DNA of 64,000 nucleotides from Jeotgalibacillus malaysiensis (GCA_000818095.1 CP009416.1:1286501-1350500), one strand, 5' to 3'; positions 46,440-55,694 are shown, counted from the stretch's first letter. Made by a program: numbers and translations. The notes: a model not told the origin generated them from the sequence alone.

Positions 46440-47714
46440 TTATTCTAAAGATTGAAAAGTGACATTTCTGGGATTTTTAAATACTTCTCTGCCGGAAATT
46501 TTATTAATGATGTGAATGTTTCTATTCACAGCCATTCCCATGTTAGTTGCCTCTGCACCATGCGTTTTTTCAATTGCAGTTAACAGGTAAACATTGTGTG
46601 TTCTCTGATCATTGAATTGAAGATGATACGCTCTTGAGACCGCAAAATGATCATTCTCCTTTTTAGCATGATCAAATGCTTTTATAAAGAAGTCTGGAAC
46701 GTTGGGCTCATAACCGGTTGCAGCAATAATGTGTTGAAAAGAGCGTTCAAAGTATTTATTGGACAGCTTATGTTCAAATTGACAGTGAAGCAGACCATCA
46801 TCCATTCTAAGTTCTTTAAGCTCTGCGTTAGGCTGAATACTAACCTTTAGCTTCTCACCCCCGGAGGACCGGTGATATAACCACTTATATATTGCGTCTA
46901 ATGTGTCGGGTGCAATGCCGTTCCTGACATAATCGAGCATAGAAAGGGCCCGCTCCCTATTTTCTATAGGCAGGTCATGAAAATAATCTGTAAAATCAGG
47001 CGTGAAAAACTCCTGACCGAATTTTGATGACTCAAGCTGCAAAATACCTGAGGAACGCGTATACCATGACAGATGATAGCGATGATAAGGCTGTGACTCA
47101 AGCAAATCAAGGAAGATTTCGGCCGCACTCTGCCCTGATCCGATCACGGCAATGGATTCAGCTTTTTTATAGTCTTCTTTTACATTCAGATATTCAGCAG
47201 AATGGCTAAGGCCTGGAACGTTAACAGCAGGAGCGGGGAGGAAGGGTTTACTTCCGGTACCGAGGCTGATGTTTTTCGCGTAATAAGTTACTGTTTCGCC
47301 ACCTGTTGATAAAACTGTAACTTCATAATAGCCGTGTTCTTTGTGATCATGAATAGAGATGACTTCACATTCATACTGACAATTATGCAGCTGAGATGCA
47401 GTCCATTTCGCATAATGGTTATATTCTGCACGGGGAATTTCAAATTCTTTAAAAGAAAAAAACTGATATAACCGCTTGTGCTCATGTAAATAGTTCAGAT
47501 ATGTAAAATGGCTTTTCGGATTGGCAAACGTTACGAGGTCAGCAAGAAATGCCACCTGCAGATCAGTACCGTCAATTAACATACCGGGATGCCATTCAAA
47601 CTGAGTTTCTTTTTCAAGGAACAGTGCTTCAAATGCACCGGATTCCTGAATCAGTGCAGCCATACCGAGGTGATATGGACCAAGTCCAACTCCGATGAGA
47701 TCATATATTTTCAT
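46440..47714 (-). CDS. lysine N6-hydroxylase / ornithine N5-oxygenase family protein
   Basis: 424-residue flavin monooxygenase of the SidA/IucD/PvdA family. LIGVGLGPYHLGMAALIQ is the FAD motif, SIAVIGSGQSAAEIFLDLLES the NADPH motif, and HIIAATGYEPNVPDF the family ATG-x-Y motif. Such enzymes start hydroxamate siderophore synthesis, yet no siderophore synthetase, transporter or clear Fur box lies near; only a half-match TGATAAT is seen about 20 bases upstream. It may serve an unlinked pathway. Confidence 0.9.
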   Translation of the reverse strand: MKIYDLIGVGLGPYHLGMAALIQESGAFEALFLEKETQFEWHPGMLIDGTDLQVAFLADLVTFANPKSHFTYLNYLHEHKRLYQFFSFKEFEIPRAEYNHYAKWTASQLHNCQYECEVISIHDHKEHGYYEVTVLSTGGETVTYYAKNISLGTGSKPFLPAPAVNVPGLSHSAEYLNVKEDYKKAESIAVIGSGQSAAEIFLDLLESQPYHRYHLSWYTRSSGILQLESSKFGQEFFTPDFTDYFHDLPIENRERALSMLDYVRNGIAPDTLDAIYKWLYHRSSGGEKLKVSIQPNAELKELRMDDGLLHCQFEHKLSNKYFERSFQHIIAATGYEPNVPDFFIKAFDHAKKENDHFAVSRAYHLQFNDQRTHNVYLLTAIEKTHGAEATNMGMAVNRNIHIINKISGREVFKNPRNVTFQSLE

Positions 47715-47764
47715 ATTCTCAACTCCTGTTTATCTTGTACGTGATAATTAAAAATAGCTCTTAT

Positions 47765-47795
47765 AAAAAAGACTCCTGCTACATGAGCAGAAGTC
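47765..47795 (-). terminator. terminator of the 33-residue gene
   Basis: On the minus strand GACTTCTGCT, loop, AGCAGGAGTC, then TTTTTT. Confidence 0.8.
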
Positions 47796-47822
47796 ATAGT
47801 CAGCTGATTTAATTGTAATGGA

Positions 47823-47924
47823 TTAAATGCTTGTCAGGAAGAGGAGAATAGCTGTAATGACCCCTGTACCGGCAAATCCTGTAAGAATGTCCGACTTTGT
47901 ATATGAAACGTTTTCTTCTCTCAT
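47823..47924 (-). CDS. 33-residue membrane microprotein
   Basis: 33 codons, MREENVSYTKSDILTGFAGT then VITAILLFLTSI: a short charged head and one hydrophobic helix. TAGGAGG is 8 bases from the ATG and a strong terminator follows the stop, so it looks like a complete gene with its own transcript. I do not recognise a family. It lies between the aldehyde dehydrogenase and the monooxygenase on the same strand. Confidence 0.6.
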   Translation of the reverse strand: MREENVSYTKSDILTGFAGTGVITAILLFLTSI

Positions 47925-48015
47925 GATGACGTCCTCCTATGTAAAACGTTATGTTTTTAGTGATATTAGTCTATTCCCGGATGTCAAATGATTAAACAAG
48001 AGGGGTCGAAAAGAA

Positions 48016-48053
48016 GAAAAAAGACCCACACTCTATAAAGGTGTGAGTCTTTT
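48016..48053 (-). terminator. terminator of the aldehyde dehydrogenase gene
   Basis: On the minus strand AAAGACTCACAC, loop, GTGTGGGTCTTT, then TTT, 7 bases after the stop. Confidence 0.85.
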
Positions 48054-48059
48054 GGCGTG

Positions 48060-49505
48060 TTATTCTGTTTTGTACTGCATATAAGCAACATGTGTAACAA
48101 GGAAGTCATCAAGACCATGCTTGCCGTCAGCTCCACCCAGTCCGGACTTTCTGACACCTGCATGATAACCCTGCAGTGCTTCAAAGTTTTCGCGGTTAAC
48201 AAAAGTTTCACCGAACTTCAGCCCATTGATCACACGCATTGCTTCGTGATAATTTTCTGTATAGACTGAAGAAGAGAGTCCGTATTCTGTATCATTACTC
48301 ATTTCGATCGCTTCATCAAGCGTTTTATAAGTCACAATCGGCAGTACCGGTCCGAAAATTTCTTCTTTAATAATCGACATGTTATGCGTTACATTTCCAA
48401 TGACTGTCGGTGCATAGAAGAATCCTTTGTCACGGTCAAGCGGCTTTCCCCCTGTCAGGATCTCTGCACCTTCTTCAACCGCTTTTTGTACCATCTCATG
48501 GACGGTATCAAGACGGTCTTTACTAACGAGCGGTCCAAGGTCCAGATTAGATTCTTCATTTGGGTTTCCTGCCTGCGCCTTCTCCATTGCTTCTGTCAGC
48601 TTTTTTGTAAATGCTTCTGCTACAGATTCCTGCACATAGACACGCTCAGCGTTCGTACATGCCTGTCCCGAATTCGTCAGACGGGAAGTTACGATATGCT
48701 TTACTGCAAGGTCAAGATCAGCATTTTCTGTCACGATTGCAGGTGCTTTTCCGCCAAGCTCAAGATTTACTTTCGTAATATTCTGTGCTGCAGCTTCCAT
48801 TACCTTAGTACCCGCACCGACACTGCCTGTCATCGTAATAATACCGACTTTAGGGTGAGAGGCCATAACATTACCGATTGTTGAGCCTGTACCAGTTACA
48901 TAGTTGTATACGCCTTTTGGAATCTCATCCATGCCATCTATAATCTTGGTGAATTCAGCAGCTGTGTTAGGCGTCTGCTGACTTGGTTTAAGTACAATTG
49001 AACATCCTGCAATCAATGCAGTTGCAACTTTTCTGGCAAGAATAAATACCGGAAAGTTCCATGGAACAATTCCCGCTACGACACCAATTGGTTTTTTGTA
49101 GATCAGTATGTTCTCATTCGGCCGGTCACTTGGCAGGATTTCTCCTTCAATTCTTCGAGCCCATTCAGACATATAATGAAAATATTTAATCGCCGTATCT
49201 ACTTCATCGCTCGCCTGATCTTTCGGTTTACCCTGTTCTTCAATTAACAATTCGATGAAAGTTTCACGCTTTTCCTTAATCTTATCGCCGAGCTTTCTGA
49301 CAATCTCACCGCGCTCGTTTGAAGGGACCTTTTCCCATTGCTTCTGAGCTTCAAAAGCAGCATCGATTGCTTTATTTACATCTTCTTCAGTGCCTTTTGG
49401 TGTTTGTGAAATGACTTCTTCAGTAGCAGGATTGATAATGTCAATCCACTCATCACCGGTTGAATCTGTGTATTGCCCATTAATATATAATTTATGCTTA
49501 TTCAT
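48060..49505 (-). CDS. NAD(P)-dependent aldehyde dehydrogenase (AldA-like)
   Basis: 481 residues from the ATG at 49505 behind AGGAGG. WNFPVFILARKVATALIAGC and LKPSQQTP form the cofactor site; LELGGKAP holds the general-base glutamate; SGQACTNAERVYV holds the catalytic cysteine; EEIFGPVLPIV follows. The pattern is closest to lactaldehyde/glycolaldehyde dehydrogenases. A 29-bp dyad lies in the leader directly before the ribosome binding site. Confidence 0.92.
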   Translation of the reverse strand: MNKHKLYINGQYTDSTGDEWIDIINPATEEVISQTPKGTEEDVNKAIDAAFEAQKQWEKVPSNERGEIVRKLGDKIKEKRETFIELLIEEQGKPKDQASDEVDTAIKYFHYMSEWARRIEGEILPSDRPNENILIYKKPIGVVAGIVPWNFPVFILARKVATALIAGCSIVLKPSQQTPNTAAEFTKIIDGMDEIPKGVYNYVTGTGSTIGNVMASHPKVGIITMTGSVGAGTKVMEAAAQNITKVNLELGGKAPAIVTENADLDLAVKHIVTSRLTNSGQACTNAERVYVQESVAEAFTKKLTEAMEKAQAGNPNEESNLDLGPLVSKDRLDTVHEMVQKAVEEGAEILTGGKPLDRDKGFFYAPTVIGNVTHNMSIIKEEIFGPVLPIVTYKTLDEAIEMSNDTEYGLSSSVYTENYHEAMRVINGLKFGETFVNRENFEALQGYHAGVRKSGLGGADGKHGLDDFLVTHVAYMQYKTE

Positions 49506-49519
49506 AAAAAATCCTCCTA

Positions 49520-49548
49520 AATGTGGAATAGTGTATGTTTTCCACATT
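49520..49548. promoter_or_regulatory. dyad in the leader of the aldehyde dehydrogenase gene
   Basis: AATGTGGAA, 11 bases, TTCCACATT: a perfect 9-bp inverted repeat two bases upstream of the Shine-Dalgarno sequence. Could be an operator or a leader hairpin. Confidence 0.6.
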
Positions 49549-49574
49549 CAGAAGGATAGAAACCTTTTAATGCG

Positions 49575-50012
49575 CTATATCGCTTCGAAATTTTTCTCAA
49601 GTCTGATCTCCACGTTTCCCTTAAGCGCGCGTGAAATCATACAGCTTTGTTCAGACTGATCCATATATCGCTCTATTTTTTTCTGCAGCTCTGCGTCTGC
49701 TTTTACATAAGGACGGTGAATAATGGCTTTATAAGTGATCACACCTTTATCATCCACTTCGACAATTCCCTCTGATTCAAGAGACATTTTCTCCGTTTCG
49801 ATATTTGCACGCTCAAGCTTCGCTGCAAGTGTGATGATATAGCAGGTGGCAGCTGCACCAAGCAGCATTTCATCAGGATTTGTGCCAATACCCGGTCCAT
49901 TCATTTCAGGAGGAATTGAAATATCAGTTTTCAGGTTGCCTGCTTCAATAGAGCCGACTGTATTTCGGCCGCCTGGCCATTTTGCTGTTAAATGAAAAGA
50001 ATGTTCAGCCAT
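49575..50012 (-). CDS. OsmC/Ohr family peroxiredoxin-like protein
   Basis: 145 residues of the OsmC-like group found in Bacillus and Staphylococcus. Two active cysteines are visible, LLGAAATCYIITLAAKLE and SEQSCMISRALKG. These enzymes reduce organic hydroperoxides with thiols. ATG at 50012 follows AAAGGAAG; the longer frame is unsupported. Located just upstream of the aldehyde dehydrogenase gene on the same strand, which fits a detoxification pair. Confidence 0.88.
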   Translation of the reverse strand: MAEHSFHLTAKWPGGRNTVGSIEAGNLKTDISIPPEMNGPGIGTNPDEMLLGAAATCYIITLAAKLERANIETEKMSLESEGIVEVDDKGVITYKAIIHRPYVKADAELQKKIERYMDQSEQSCMISRALKGNVEIRLEKNFEAI

Positions 50013-50124
50013 CCAATCTTCCTTTCTCATGGAATATCATCATTATTGTAACATTGAAGCAGAAAAAGGTAGATCAATTGAACCTGTGCTACAATATTTT
50101 AAAAAAGATGCAGGAGAGATCATC

Positions 50125-50805
50125 ATGAAAAAAAGAGTGCTGATCGTAGAAGATGAAGAAAAAATTGCGCGTGTGTTAGAGCTTGAACTCGGCTTTGAAG
50201 GGTACGATACCGATAAGGCATTCTCAGGTTATGACGCACTTGAAAAATATCGTGAAGGAAACTGGGACCTGATTCTGCTTGATGTGATGCTGCCCGAAAT
50301 GACCGGGATTGAACTATTAAGAAGAATCCGTACAGCTGATTCAGAAACACCTGTTATTTTACTGACTGCCAAAGACTCAGTGGAAGATAAGGTATCAGGG
50401 CTTGATCTTGGTGCCAATGATTACATCACAAAGCCCTTTCAAATAGAAGAACTACTTGCCAGAGTCAGAGCAGTGCTCAGAACAAAAAAAATAGAAGATG
50501 TTCATATATTAAAAGCAGGGGATCTCATACTGAATGAACAGACAAGGGAAGTGACCAGAGGAACATACGAGATTGATCTCACGCCCCGTGAATTTGATCT
50601 GCTAGTCTATCTGCTGAAAAACATCAGACAGGTACTGAACAGAGAACAGATTCTAAATGCTGTATGGGGCTATGATTATTACGGAGATACAAATGTGGTG
50701 GATGTGTATATACGCTATATACGTAAAAAGATTGACCTGGATGGGCATACACCGCTGATCCACACAGTAAGAGGTGTTGGATATGTACTGAAGGTGAGTG
50801 AATGA
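50125..50805 (+). CDS. OmpR/PhoB family response regulator (YkoG-like)
   Basis: 226 residues from the ATG at 50125 after AGGAGAG. Receiver domain with EDEEKI acidic pair, phospho-acceptor Asp in LILLDVMLPEM, T in LLTAKD and Lys in ITKPF; winged-helix DNA-binding domain (about 128-226) ending VHTVRGVGYVLK. It overlaps the kinase gene by ATGA. With a PepSY protein downstream the order equals B. subtilis ykoG-ykoH-ykoI. Confidence 0.92.
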   Translation: MKKRVLIVEDEEKIARVLELELGFEGYDTDKAFSGYDALEKYREGNWDLILLDVMLPEMTGIELLRRIRTADSETPVILLTAKDSVEDKVSGLDLGANDYITKPFQIEELLARVRAVLRTKKIEDVHILKAGDLILNEQTREVTRGTYEIDLTPREFDLLVYLLKNIRQVLNREQILNAVWGYDYYGDTNVVDVYIRYIRKKIDLDGHTPLIHTVRGVGYVLKVSE

Positions 50806-52154
50806 AGCTTCAAAACAAAATTCACCTGTTTACATCCGGCGTGTTTGCGATTCTGCTTTTACTGATCAGTATCTCAATTTATGTGATATTCAGTAATTTA
50901 ACTTACAGCAGTGAGCTGAATTCTGCTGAATTAAATGCTGCAAATACTGCTTCCGGTATGATTTCAAGTGCAGGGATTATTCCGGAAGGTGATCTGCTGC
51001 GGTCGTTCGGTCCGCTTGATGGTGCGACTTCTATTCTGAGAGAAGATGGAACCTCACTAGGAACGGTCACTTCAGTGGGTCAGAGTGCCTTAAATAATAC
51101 TGAGAATATTTTTTATAATAATCAGCAAGCTGAGATTGTAGATCTTGAAGGCGGTAAATATACATTTGTCTCAATACCGATGATCTGGACAGATGGTGCG
51201 GTTGTGAATCTGCAGACATATGAAAGTATAGAGCCTGCCGTCAGCAACCTGCAGATACTCAGAAATACACTCGCCCTTGTGACAGTGCTTGCTTTAATAC
51301 CGGTATTTATCTCAGGACGTATATTAGGTAACCTGATCATGGGACCGATCAGATCGATGACCGGAACCATGAGGGAAATCCGTAAAAGTGGTGAATTCAA
51401 AAGAATACCGCTAGAGGAAAAGTCTAAGGATGAACTCTATCAGATGGGTGACAGCTTCAATCATATGATGAACCTGCTTGAGACAAACTATGAAAAGCAG
51501 GAGCAGTTTGTTGCCAATGCTTCCCATGAATTAAAAACCCCGCTCACTGTGATTGAAAGCTATGCTGATTTAATCAAGCGCAGGGGTACTGATAATCCGG
51601 AAGTCGTCGCTGAATCCGTTGAAGCGATTCACTCAGAAGCAATTAGAATGAAAGATTTAACCCAGCAGCTTCTCCTGCTTGCAAAGCATGGCGAACAGTG
51701 GAATTTGTCGATGGAAACGTTTAATTTGAAGCCGCTGGTTGAGGAATCTGCCGAGGCATTTAAAAATGCATATAATAGGGATATTGTGATTCGGGGTGAA
51801 GGGCCAATCACTGCGAATGCCGATAAACAGAAGCTTAAACAGCTCATTTATATTTTAATTGACAATGCAATCAAATATAGTGAGCAGGAGATCATTGTAG
51901 CATTAACAAAAGACGGATCAACAGGCAAAATCATGGTTGAGGATAAAGGAATTGGTATACCGGAAAGTGATCTTCCGAAGGTGTTTGACAGGTTTTACAG
52001 GGTAGATAAAGCAAGAACCCGGAAATCAGGAGGATCAGGCCTCGGACTCTCACTTGCAAAAGAATTATCCGAAGCCCTGGAAATGAAGCTCACACTTGAA
52101 AGTATTGAAGGTAAAGGTACTACAGCCACAATACATTTTCAGGCTCAATCTTAA
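50802..52154 (+). CDS. sensor histidine kinase (YkoH-like)
   Basis: 450 residues. Two transmembrane helices (about 9-30 and 155-178) enclose an extracellular sensor of about 120 residues; HAMP linker; H-box FVANASHELKTPLTVIESYAD; N-box LIYILIDNAIKYS; G-boxes VEDKGIGIPESDLPKVFDRF and SGGSGLGLSLAKEL. Partner of the preceding regulator. The signal is unknown. Confidence 0.92.
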   Translation: MKLQNKIHLFTSGVFAILLLLISISIYVIFSNLTYSSELNSAELNAANTASGMISSAGIIPEGDLLRSFGPLDGATSILREDGTSLGTVTSVGQSALNNTENIFYNNQQAEIVDLEGGKYTFVSIPMIWTDGAVVNLQTYESIEPAVSNLQILRNTLALVTVLALIPVFISGRILGNLIMGPIRSMTGTMREIRKSGEFKRIPLEEKSKDELYQMGDSFNHMMNLLETNYEKQEQFVANASHELKTPLTVIESYADLIKRRGTDNPEVVAESVEAIHSEAIRMKDLTQQLLLLAKHGEQWNLSMETFNLKPLVEESAEAFKNAYNRDIVIRGEGPITANADKQKLKQLIYILIDNAIKYSEQEIIVALTKDGSTGKIMVEDKGIGIPESDLPKVFDRFYRVDKARTRKSGGSGLGLSLAKELSEALEMKLTLESIEGKGTTATIHFQAQS

Positions 52155-52219
52155 TCTGATTCTCATCAAATTCTAATCTGACTGGAGTAAGATAAAAGAA
52201 AAACGCCGGGGTGAATCAT

Positions 52220-52951
52220 ATGAAAAAACAAAGAATCATCTGGATGACCGGTGGTGCACTGCTCGCTATTGTATTATTTGTCATTGTCCAGCAATTTATG
52301 ACTACAGGCACTTCAGCTGCTCCGATGACTGAAGGGGAGGCAGTACAGCTGATTAGTGAACAGTATCCTGATAGTACACCTGAACTGATTGAAGAGAATG
52401 ACAGCACCTTTTTATTTAACCTGACAAATGATTACGGTACGTATGAACTTGAAATTGACCGTGAGAATAAGAGTGTCGCATATCTTAACAGCATTACGCT
52501 TAATGAGTCAGCGGGAGAAGGTGACAGCGGCGCAGTTGAACCTGACCAGCCCTCAGCAGAAGAACTGACAGAAGAAGAAATTGTCGCGATCGCACAGGAA
52601 AACAGTAACGGAGAATTCGTTTCCGTCACTCCAATAGAAAACAATCAATTTGAAGTGATATTTGAAGAAGAAGAACGTATGCTGACAGTCACTGTGGATG
52701 CTAACACCGGAGCTTCACAGGTTACAGGAGAAGAAGCAAAAAATACTGAGGAGCCTGCCAGAATTTTATCTGAACAGGAAGCAATCAATATCGCACTTGG
52801 TGTGGTGGCAGGAGAAGTAGATGATGTAGATCTTGAACAGGAAAATGGTGTTCCCTACTTCCTCGTTGAAATTGAAACTGAAGAAGATGATGCAACCGTA
52901 CAGATAAACGCTATATCAGGCGAGATCATGTCAACTGTATGGGATGACTAG
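52220..52951 (+). CDS. PepSY domain membrane-anchored protein (YkoI-like)
   Basis: 243 residues. N-terminal helix IIWMTGGALLAIVLFVIVQQF, then acidic PepSY repeats: GEAVQLISEQYPDSTPELIE, EEIVAIAQENSNGEFVSV and EQEAINIALGVVAGEVDDVD...VQINAISGEIMSTVWDD. PepSY proteins are proposed to inhibit proteases or sense signals; here the gene is probably the output or modulator of the two-component system. ATG at 52220, nine bases downstream of the GGGGTGA site. Confidence 0.85.
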   Translation: MKKQRIIWMTGGALLAIVLFVIVQQFMTTGTSAAPMTEGEAVQLISEQYPDSTPELIEENDSTFLFNLTNDYGTYELEIDRENKSVAYLNSITLNESAGEGDSGAVEPDQPSAEELTEEEIVAIAQENSNGEFVSVTPIENNQFEVIFEEEERMLTVTVDANTGASQVTGEEAKNTEEPARILSEQEAINIALGVVAGEVDDVDLEQENGVPYFLVEIETEEDDATVQINAISGEIMSTVWDD

Positions 52952-52983
52952 ACAAAGCGGGCGGGGCTCGCTTTGTCTTTTTT
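52951..52983 (+). terminator. terminator of the YkoGHI-like operon
   Basis: GACAAAGCG, GC-rich loop, CGCTTTGTC, then TTTTTT. Confidence 0.85.
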
Positions 52984-53033
52984 CAACTGTGTAGTACACT
53001 GATACTTAAATGAATTTTACAGGAGGAAAATGT

Positions 53034-54083
53034 ATGCAGCCTAACACGAAGGAAACAATGAAACTGTTAAAAGAATTAGTATCAATCAAAAGCCCGTCCG
53101 GACATACATCTGAGATCATTACATATATTAAAAACTGGTTTGCTGAGAGAAACATCTCATCAAGGATTACAAATAAAGGCGGCCTGATTGTTACATTACA
53201 TGGCGCTAATACACAAGAACAGAGAATCCTTACTGCACATGTGGACACACTTGGTGCAATGGTCAAAGAAATTAAACCTGATGGCAGGTTAAGTATGACA
53301 ATGATCGGTGGATTCCGCTGGAACGCAGTAGAAGGTGAATACTGTACTGTGGAAACATCAGAAGGACACACATATAGAGGAACGATCTTACTCCACCAGG
53401 CTTCTGTCCACACTTATAAAGAAGCAGGATCGCTTGAGCGCAGTGAAAAAAATATGGAAGTCAGACTTGATGAAGTAGTCCATTCCCGTGAAGACACTGA
53501 AGCACTTGGTATTTCTGTAGGGGACTTTATCTCATTTGATGCACGCCCTGAAATCACACCAAGCGGATTCTTTAAGTCTCGTCATATTGATGATAAAGCA
53601 AGTGTAGCCATGTTAATGACAGTTGCAGAACAGATCACACAGGCTGAATATCAGCTGCCATACACTACGCATCTGATTATTGCCAATAATGAAGAGATCG
53701 GTTTTGGCGGTAACTCAAATATTCCATTTGAAACAGTTGAATATATTGCTGTCGATATGGGCGCGCTCGGTGACGGACAAAGCTCTGATGAATTTACAGT
53801 ATCCATCTGTGCAAAAGACAGCTCAGGTCCTTATCATTATGGCCTTAGAAAACATCTGATTAACCTTGCAAAACAACATAATATTGAGTATAAGGTTGAT
53901 ATTTATAACTATTACGGTTCTGATGCTTCTGCTGCAGTCAGAGCGGGTGCTGATATCAAGCACGGTTTGATCGGTGCAGGAGTGGATGCTTCCCATGCAA
54001 ATGAGCGCACCCATGAAAAATCTCTTTATCATACTGAATCTCTTATTCTTAAATATCTGCAGTCTCCAATGAGTGAGGATTGA
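53034..54083 (+). CDS. M42 family metallopeptidase
   Basis: 349-residue aminopeptidase of the tetrahedral M42 group. Metal ligands: HVDTLG (His, Asp), HIDDKAS (Asp), ANNEEIGFGG (Glu-Glu), AVDMG (Asp) and ASHANERTHEKS (His). AGGAGG lies 7 bases before the ATG at 53034. The segment EYCTVETSEGHTYRG includes the PDZ-like inserted domain. A cytosolic peptide-degrading enzyme; may be a deblocking or glutamyl aminopeptidase. Confidence 0.92.
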   Translation: MQPNTKETMKLLKELVSIKSPSGHTSEIITYIKNWFAERNISSRITNKGGLIVTLHGANTQEQRILTAHVDTLGAMVKEIKPDGRLSMTMIGGFRWNAVEGEYCTVETSEGHTYRGTILLHQASVHTYKEAGSLERSEKNMEVRLDEVVHSREDTEALGISVGDFISFDARPEITPSGFFKSRHIDDKASVAMLMTVAEQITQAEYQLPYTTHLIIANNEEIGFGGNSNIPFETVEYIAVDMGALGDGQSSDEFTVSICAKDSSGPYHYGLRKHLINLAKQHNIEYKVDIYNYYGSDASAAVRAGADIKHGLIGAGVDASHANERTHEKSLYHTESLILKYLQSPMSED

Positions 54084-54147
54084 AGAAATTTAAAAAAAGA
54101 GTAAAATATCAAATGAATAAATCATCTAACGAGTGAGGAATTTTGAG

Positions 54148-55611
54148 ATGAAGACGAATGAATGTATACAAAACTTATCTTATATTAAACAAATCGGATC
54201 TCTGCCAGCGGAGATAACAGCATTGGAAATCGACTCAAGAGCCGTTACGGAAGGAGCAGCTTTTATCTGTCAGAAGGGTTATACCGTAGACGGTCATGAT
54301 TATGCTGGACAGGCAGTAAAGCAGGGCGCAAGACTGATCATCACAGAGAAAGAACTTGATCTGCCTGCAGATGAAGCGGCACAGCTTATTGTGAAAAATT
54401 CTTCACGTGCGCTTGCCGTACTTGCTGATACATTTTACGGCTCACCATCAGAGCGGATGAGCGTATTCGGCGTGACCGGGACAAACGGTAAAACATCTGT
54501 CTCAAACCTGATACATGAGCTGATCAGAAAATTAAATGGCCGTTCAGCACTGTCAGGAACGATCGGATTTGATCTTGATGGTGACCTCAGACAGAGCGCA
54601 AATACAACGAGTGATTTATTGACTACTCAGCGGATGATCCGCACTGCAGAAGCTGAAGGGATCAATAACATGATATTTGAGGTATCTTCTCACGGCTTAG
54701 TAGAAGGAAGACTGTGGGGGATCGACTTTGATGTGGCTGTATTTACAAATCTCAGCCATGACCACCTGGACTATCATCATACGATGGAGCATTACGGCTA
54801 TGCAAAAGGGCTTCTTTTTGCGCAGCTAGGTCAGGATCTTACGAAAAAGAAAGCTGCAGTACTAAACCTTGATGATGAATGGTTCGATCGCTATGCACAG
54901 ATGACGCCACATGAAGTTATCAGCTATAGCATGGAAAGACCTGCAGACTTCTATGCAGAAGACATTCAGTATATGGCTGACCGTACGTACTACAAGCTCA
55001 TTTCGCCGGAAGGAGAGTTCGAACTTGAAACACAGCTTCTGGGCACATTCAATGTATCCAACACATTAGCAGCCATTGCGGCTCTTTATGCGAGAGGATA
55101 CAAAGTTTCTGATCTTGTGGAAGCGCTGAAAGATATCGCACCTGTATCAGGAAGAATGCAGCTTGTGCCAACAAGCGCTCCATTATCGATCTATATAGAC
55201 TATGCACACACGCCTGACGCGATTGAAAAAGCAATCAGATCAGTTATGCCGTTTAAGAAAAACAGGATTCTTTTCCTGATTGGCACAGGTGGTAACCGTG
55301 ATAAATCAAAGCGTCCTGCAATGGCTCAGATGGCTTCACTAGCGGACTATGTTGTGTTAACGACTGATGATCCGCGTTATGAAAGCTATGACAGTATTAC
55401 AACTGACCTTGAAAAAGGGATGTTGCATGAAGACTATGCGTGCATCGGAGACAGAGCAGCAGCAGTCAGGCACCTCATGCAACAGGCAGAACCAGATGAT
55501 ATTATCATTTTCGCCGGCAAAGGCCACGAAGATTATCAGATCATCGAAAACACAAAATACCCTCACAGCGATAGCGAAATCGCCCTAGAAGTGATTTCAG
55601 AGAGGTTCTAA
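54148..55611 (+). CDS. UDP-N-acetylmuramyl-peptide ligase, second MurE-like protein
   Basis: 487 residues. ALEIDSRAVTEGAAFIC is the N-terminal UDP-MurNAc domain; VFGVTGTNGKTSV the P-loop; SSHGLVEGRL and DHLDYHHTMEHYG the central domain; LIGTGGNRDKSKRP the C-terminal domain. The amino-acid selecting motif reads DDPRYES. meso-DAP enzymes have DNPR and Lys enzymes DDPN or DNPA, so this one is intermediate. It stands outside the mra/dcw cluster, so it is likely a paralogue of a main murE. Confidence 0.85.
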   Translation: MKTNECIQNLSYIKQIGSLPAEITALEIDSRAVTEGAAFICQKGYTVDGHDYAGQAVKQGARLIITEKELDLPADEAAQLIVKNSSRALAVLADTFYGSPSERMSVFGVTGTNGKTSVSNLIHELIRKLNGRSALSGTIGFDLDGDLRQSANTTSDLLTTQRMIRTAEAEGINNMIFEVSSHGLVEGRLWGIDFDVAVFTNLSHDHLDYHHTMEHYGYAKGLLFAQLGQDLTKKKAAVLNLDDEWFDRYAQMTPHEVISYSMERPADFYAEDIQYMADRTYYKLISPEGEFELETQLLGTFNVSNTLAAIAALYARGYKVSDLVEALKDIAPVSGRMQLVPTSAPLSIYIDYAHTPDAIEKAIRSVMPFKKNRILFLIGTGGNRDKSKRPAMAQMASLADYVVLTTDDPRYESYDSITTDLEKGMLHEDYACIGDRAAAVRHLMQQAEPDDIIIFAGKGHEDYQIIENTKYPHSDSEIALEVISERF

Positions 55612-55636
55612 ATTTCTTGTGCTTATGGTTAACTGA

Positions 55637-55681
55637 GCTGAACCTTCCGCGGAAAACTGAGTTCTCCACGGAAGGTTCAGC
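55637..55681 (+). other. long hairpin without a T run after murE
   Basis: GCTGAACCTTCCG pairs with CGGAAGGTTCAGC around a 19-base loop. Followed 14 bases later by the separate nupC/murE terminator. Confidence 0.6.
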
Positions 55682-55694
55682 GATTATAGAAAGT

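Noticed and set aside
47715-47764. Fur box upstream of the SidA-like gene
   Set aside because: Only one half-site (TGATAAT) matches; the other half does not.
48384-48884. Open frame of 166 codons opposite the aldehyde dehydrogenase gene
   Set aside because: Cys/Phe-rich low-quality sequence, no start signal, complete overlap with a clear gene.
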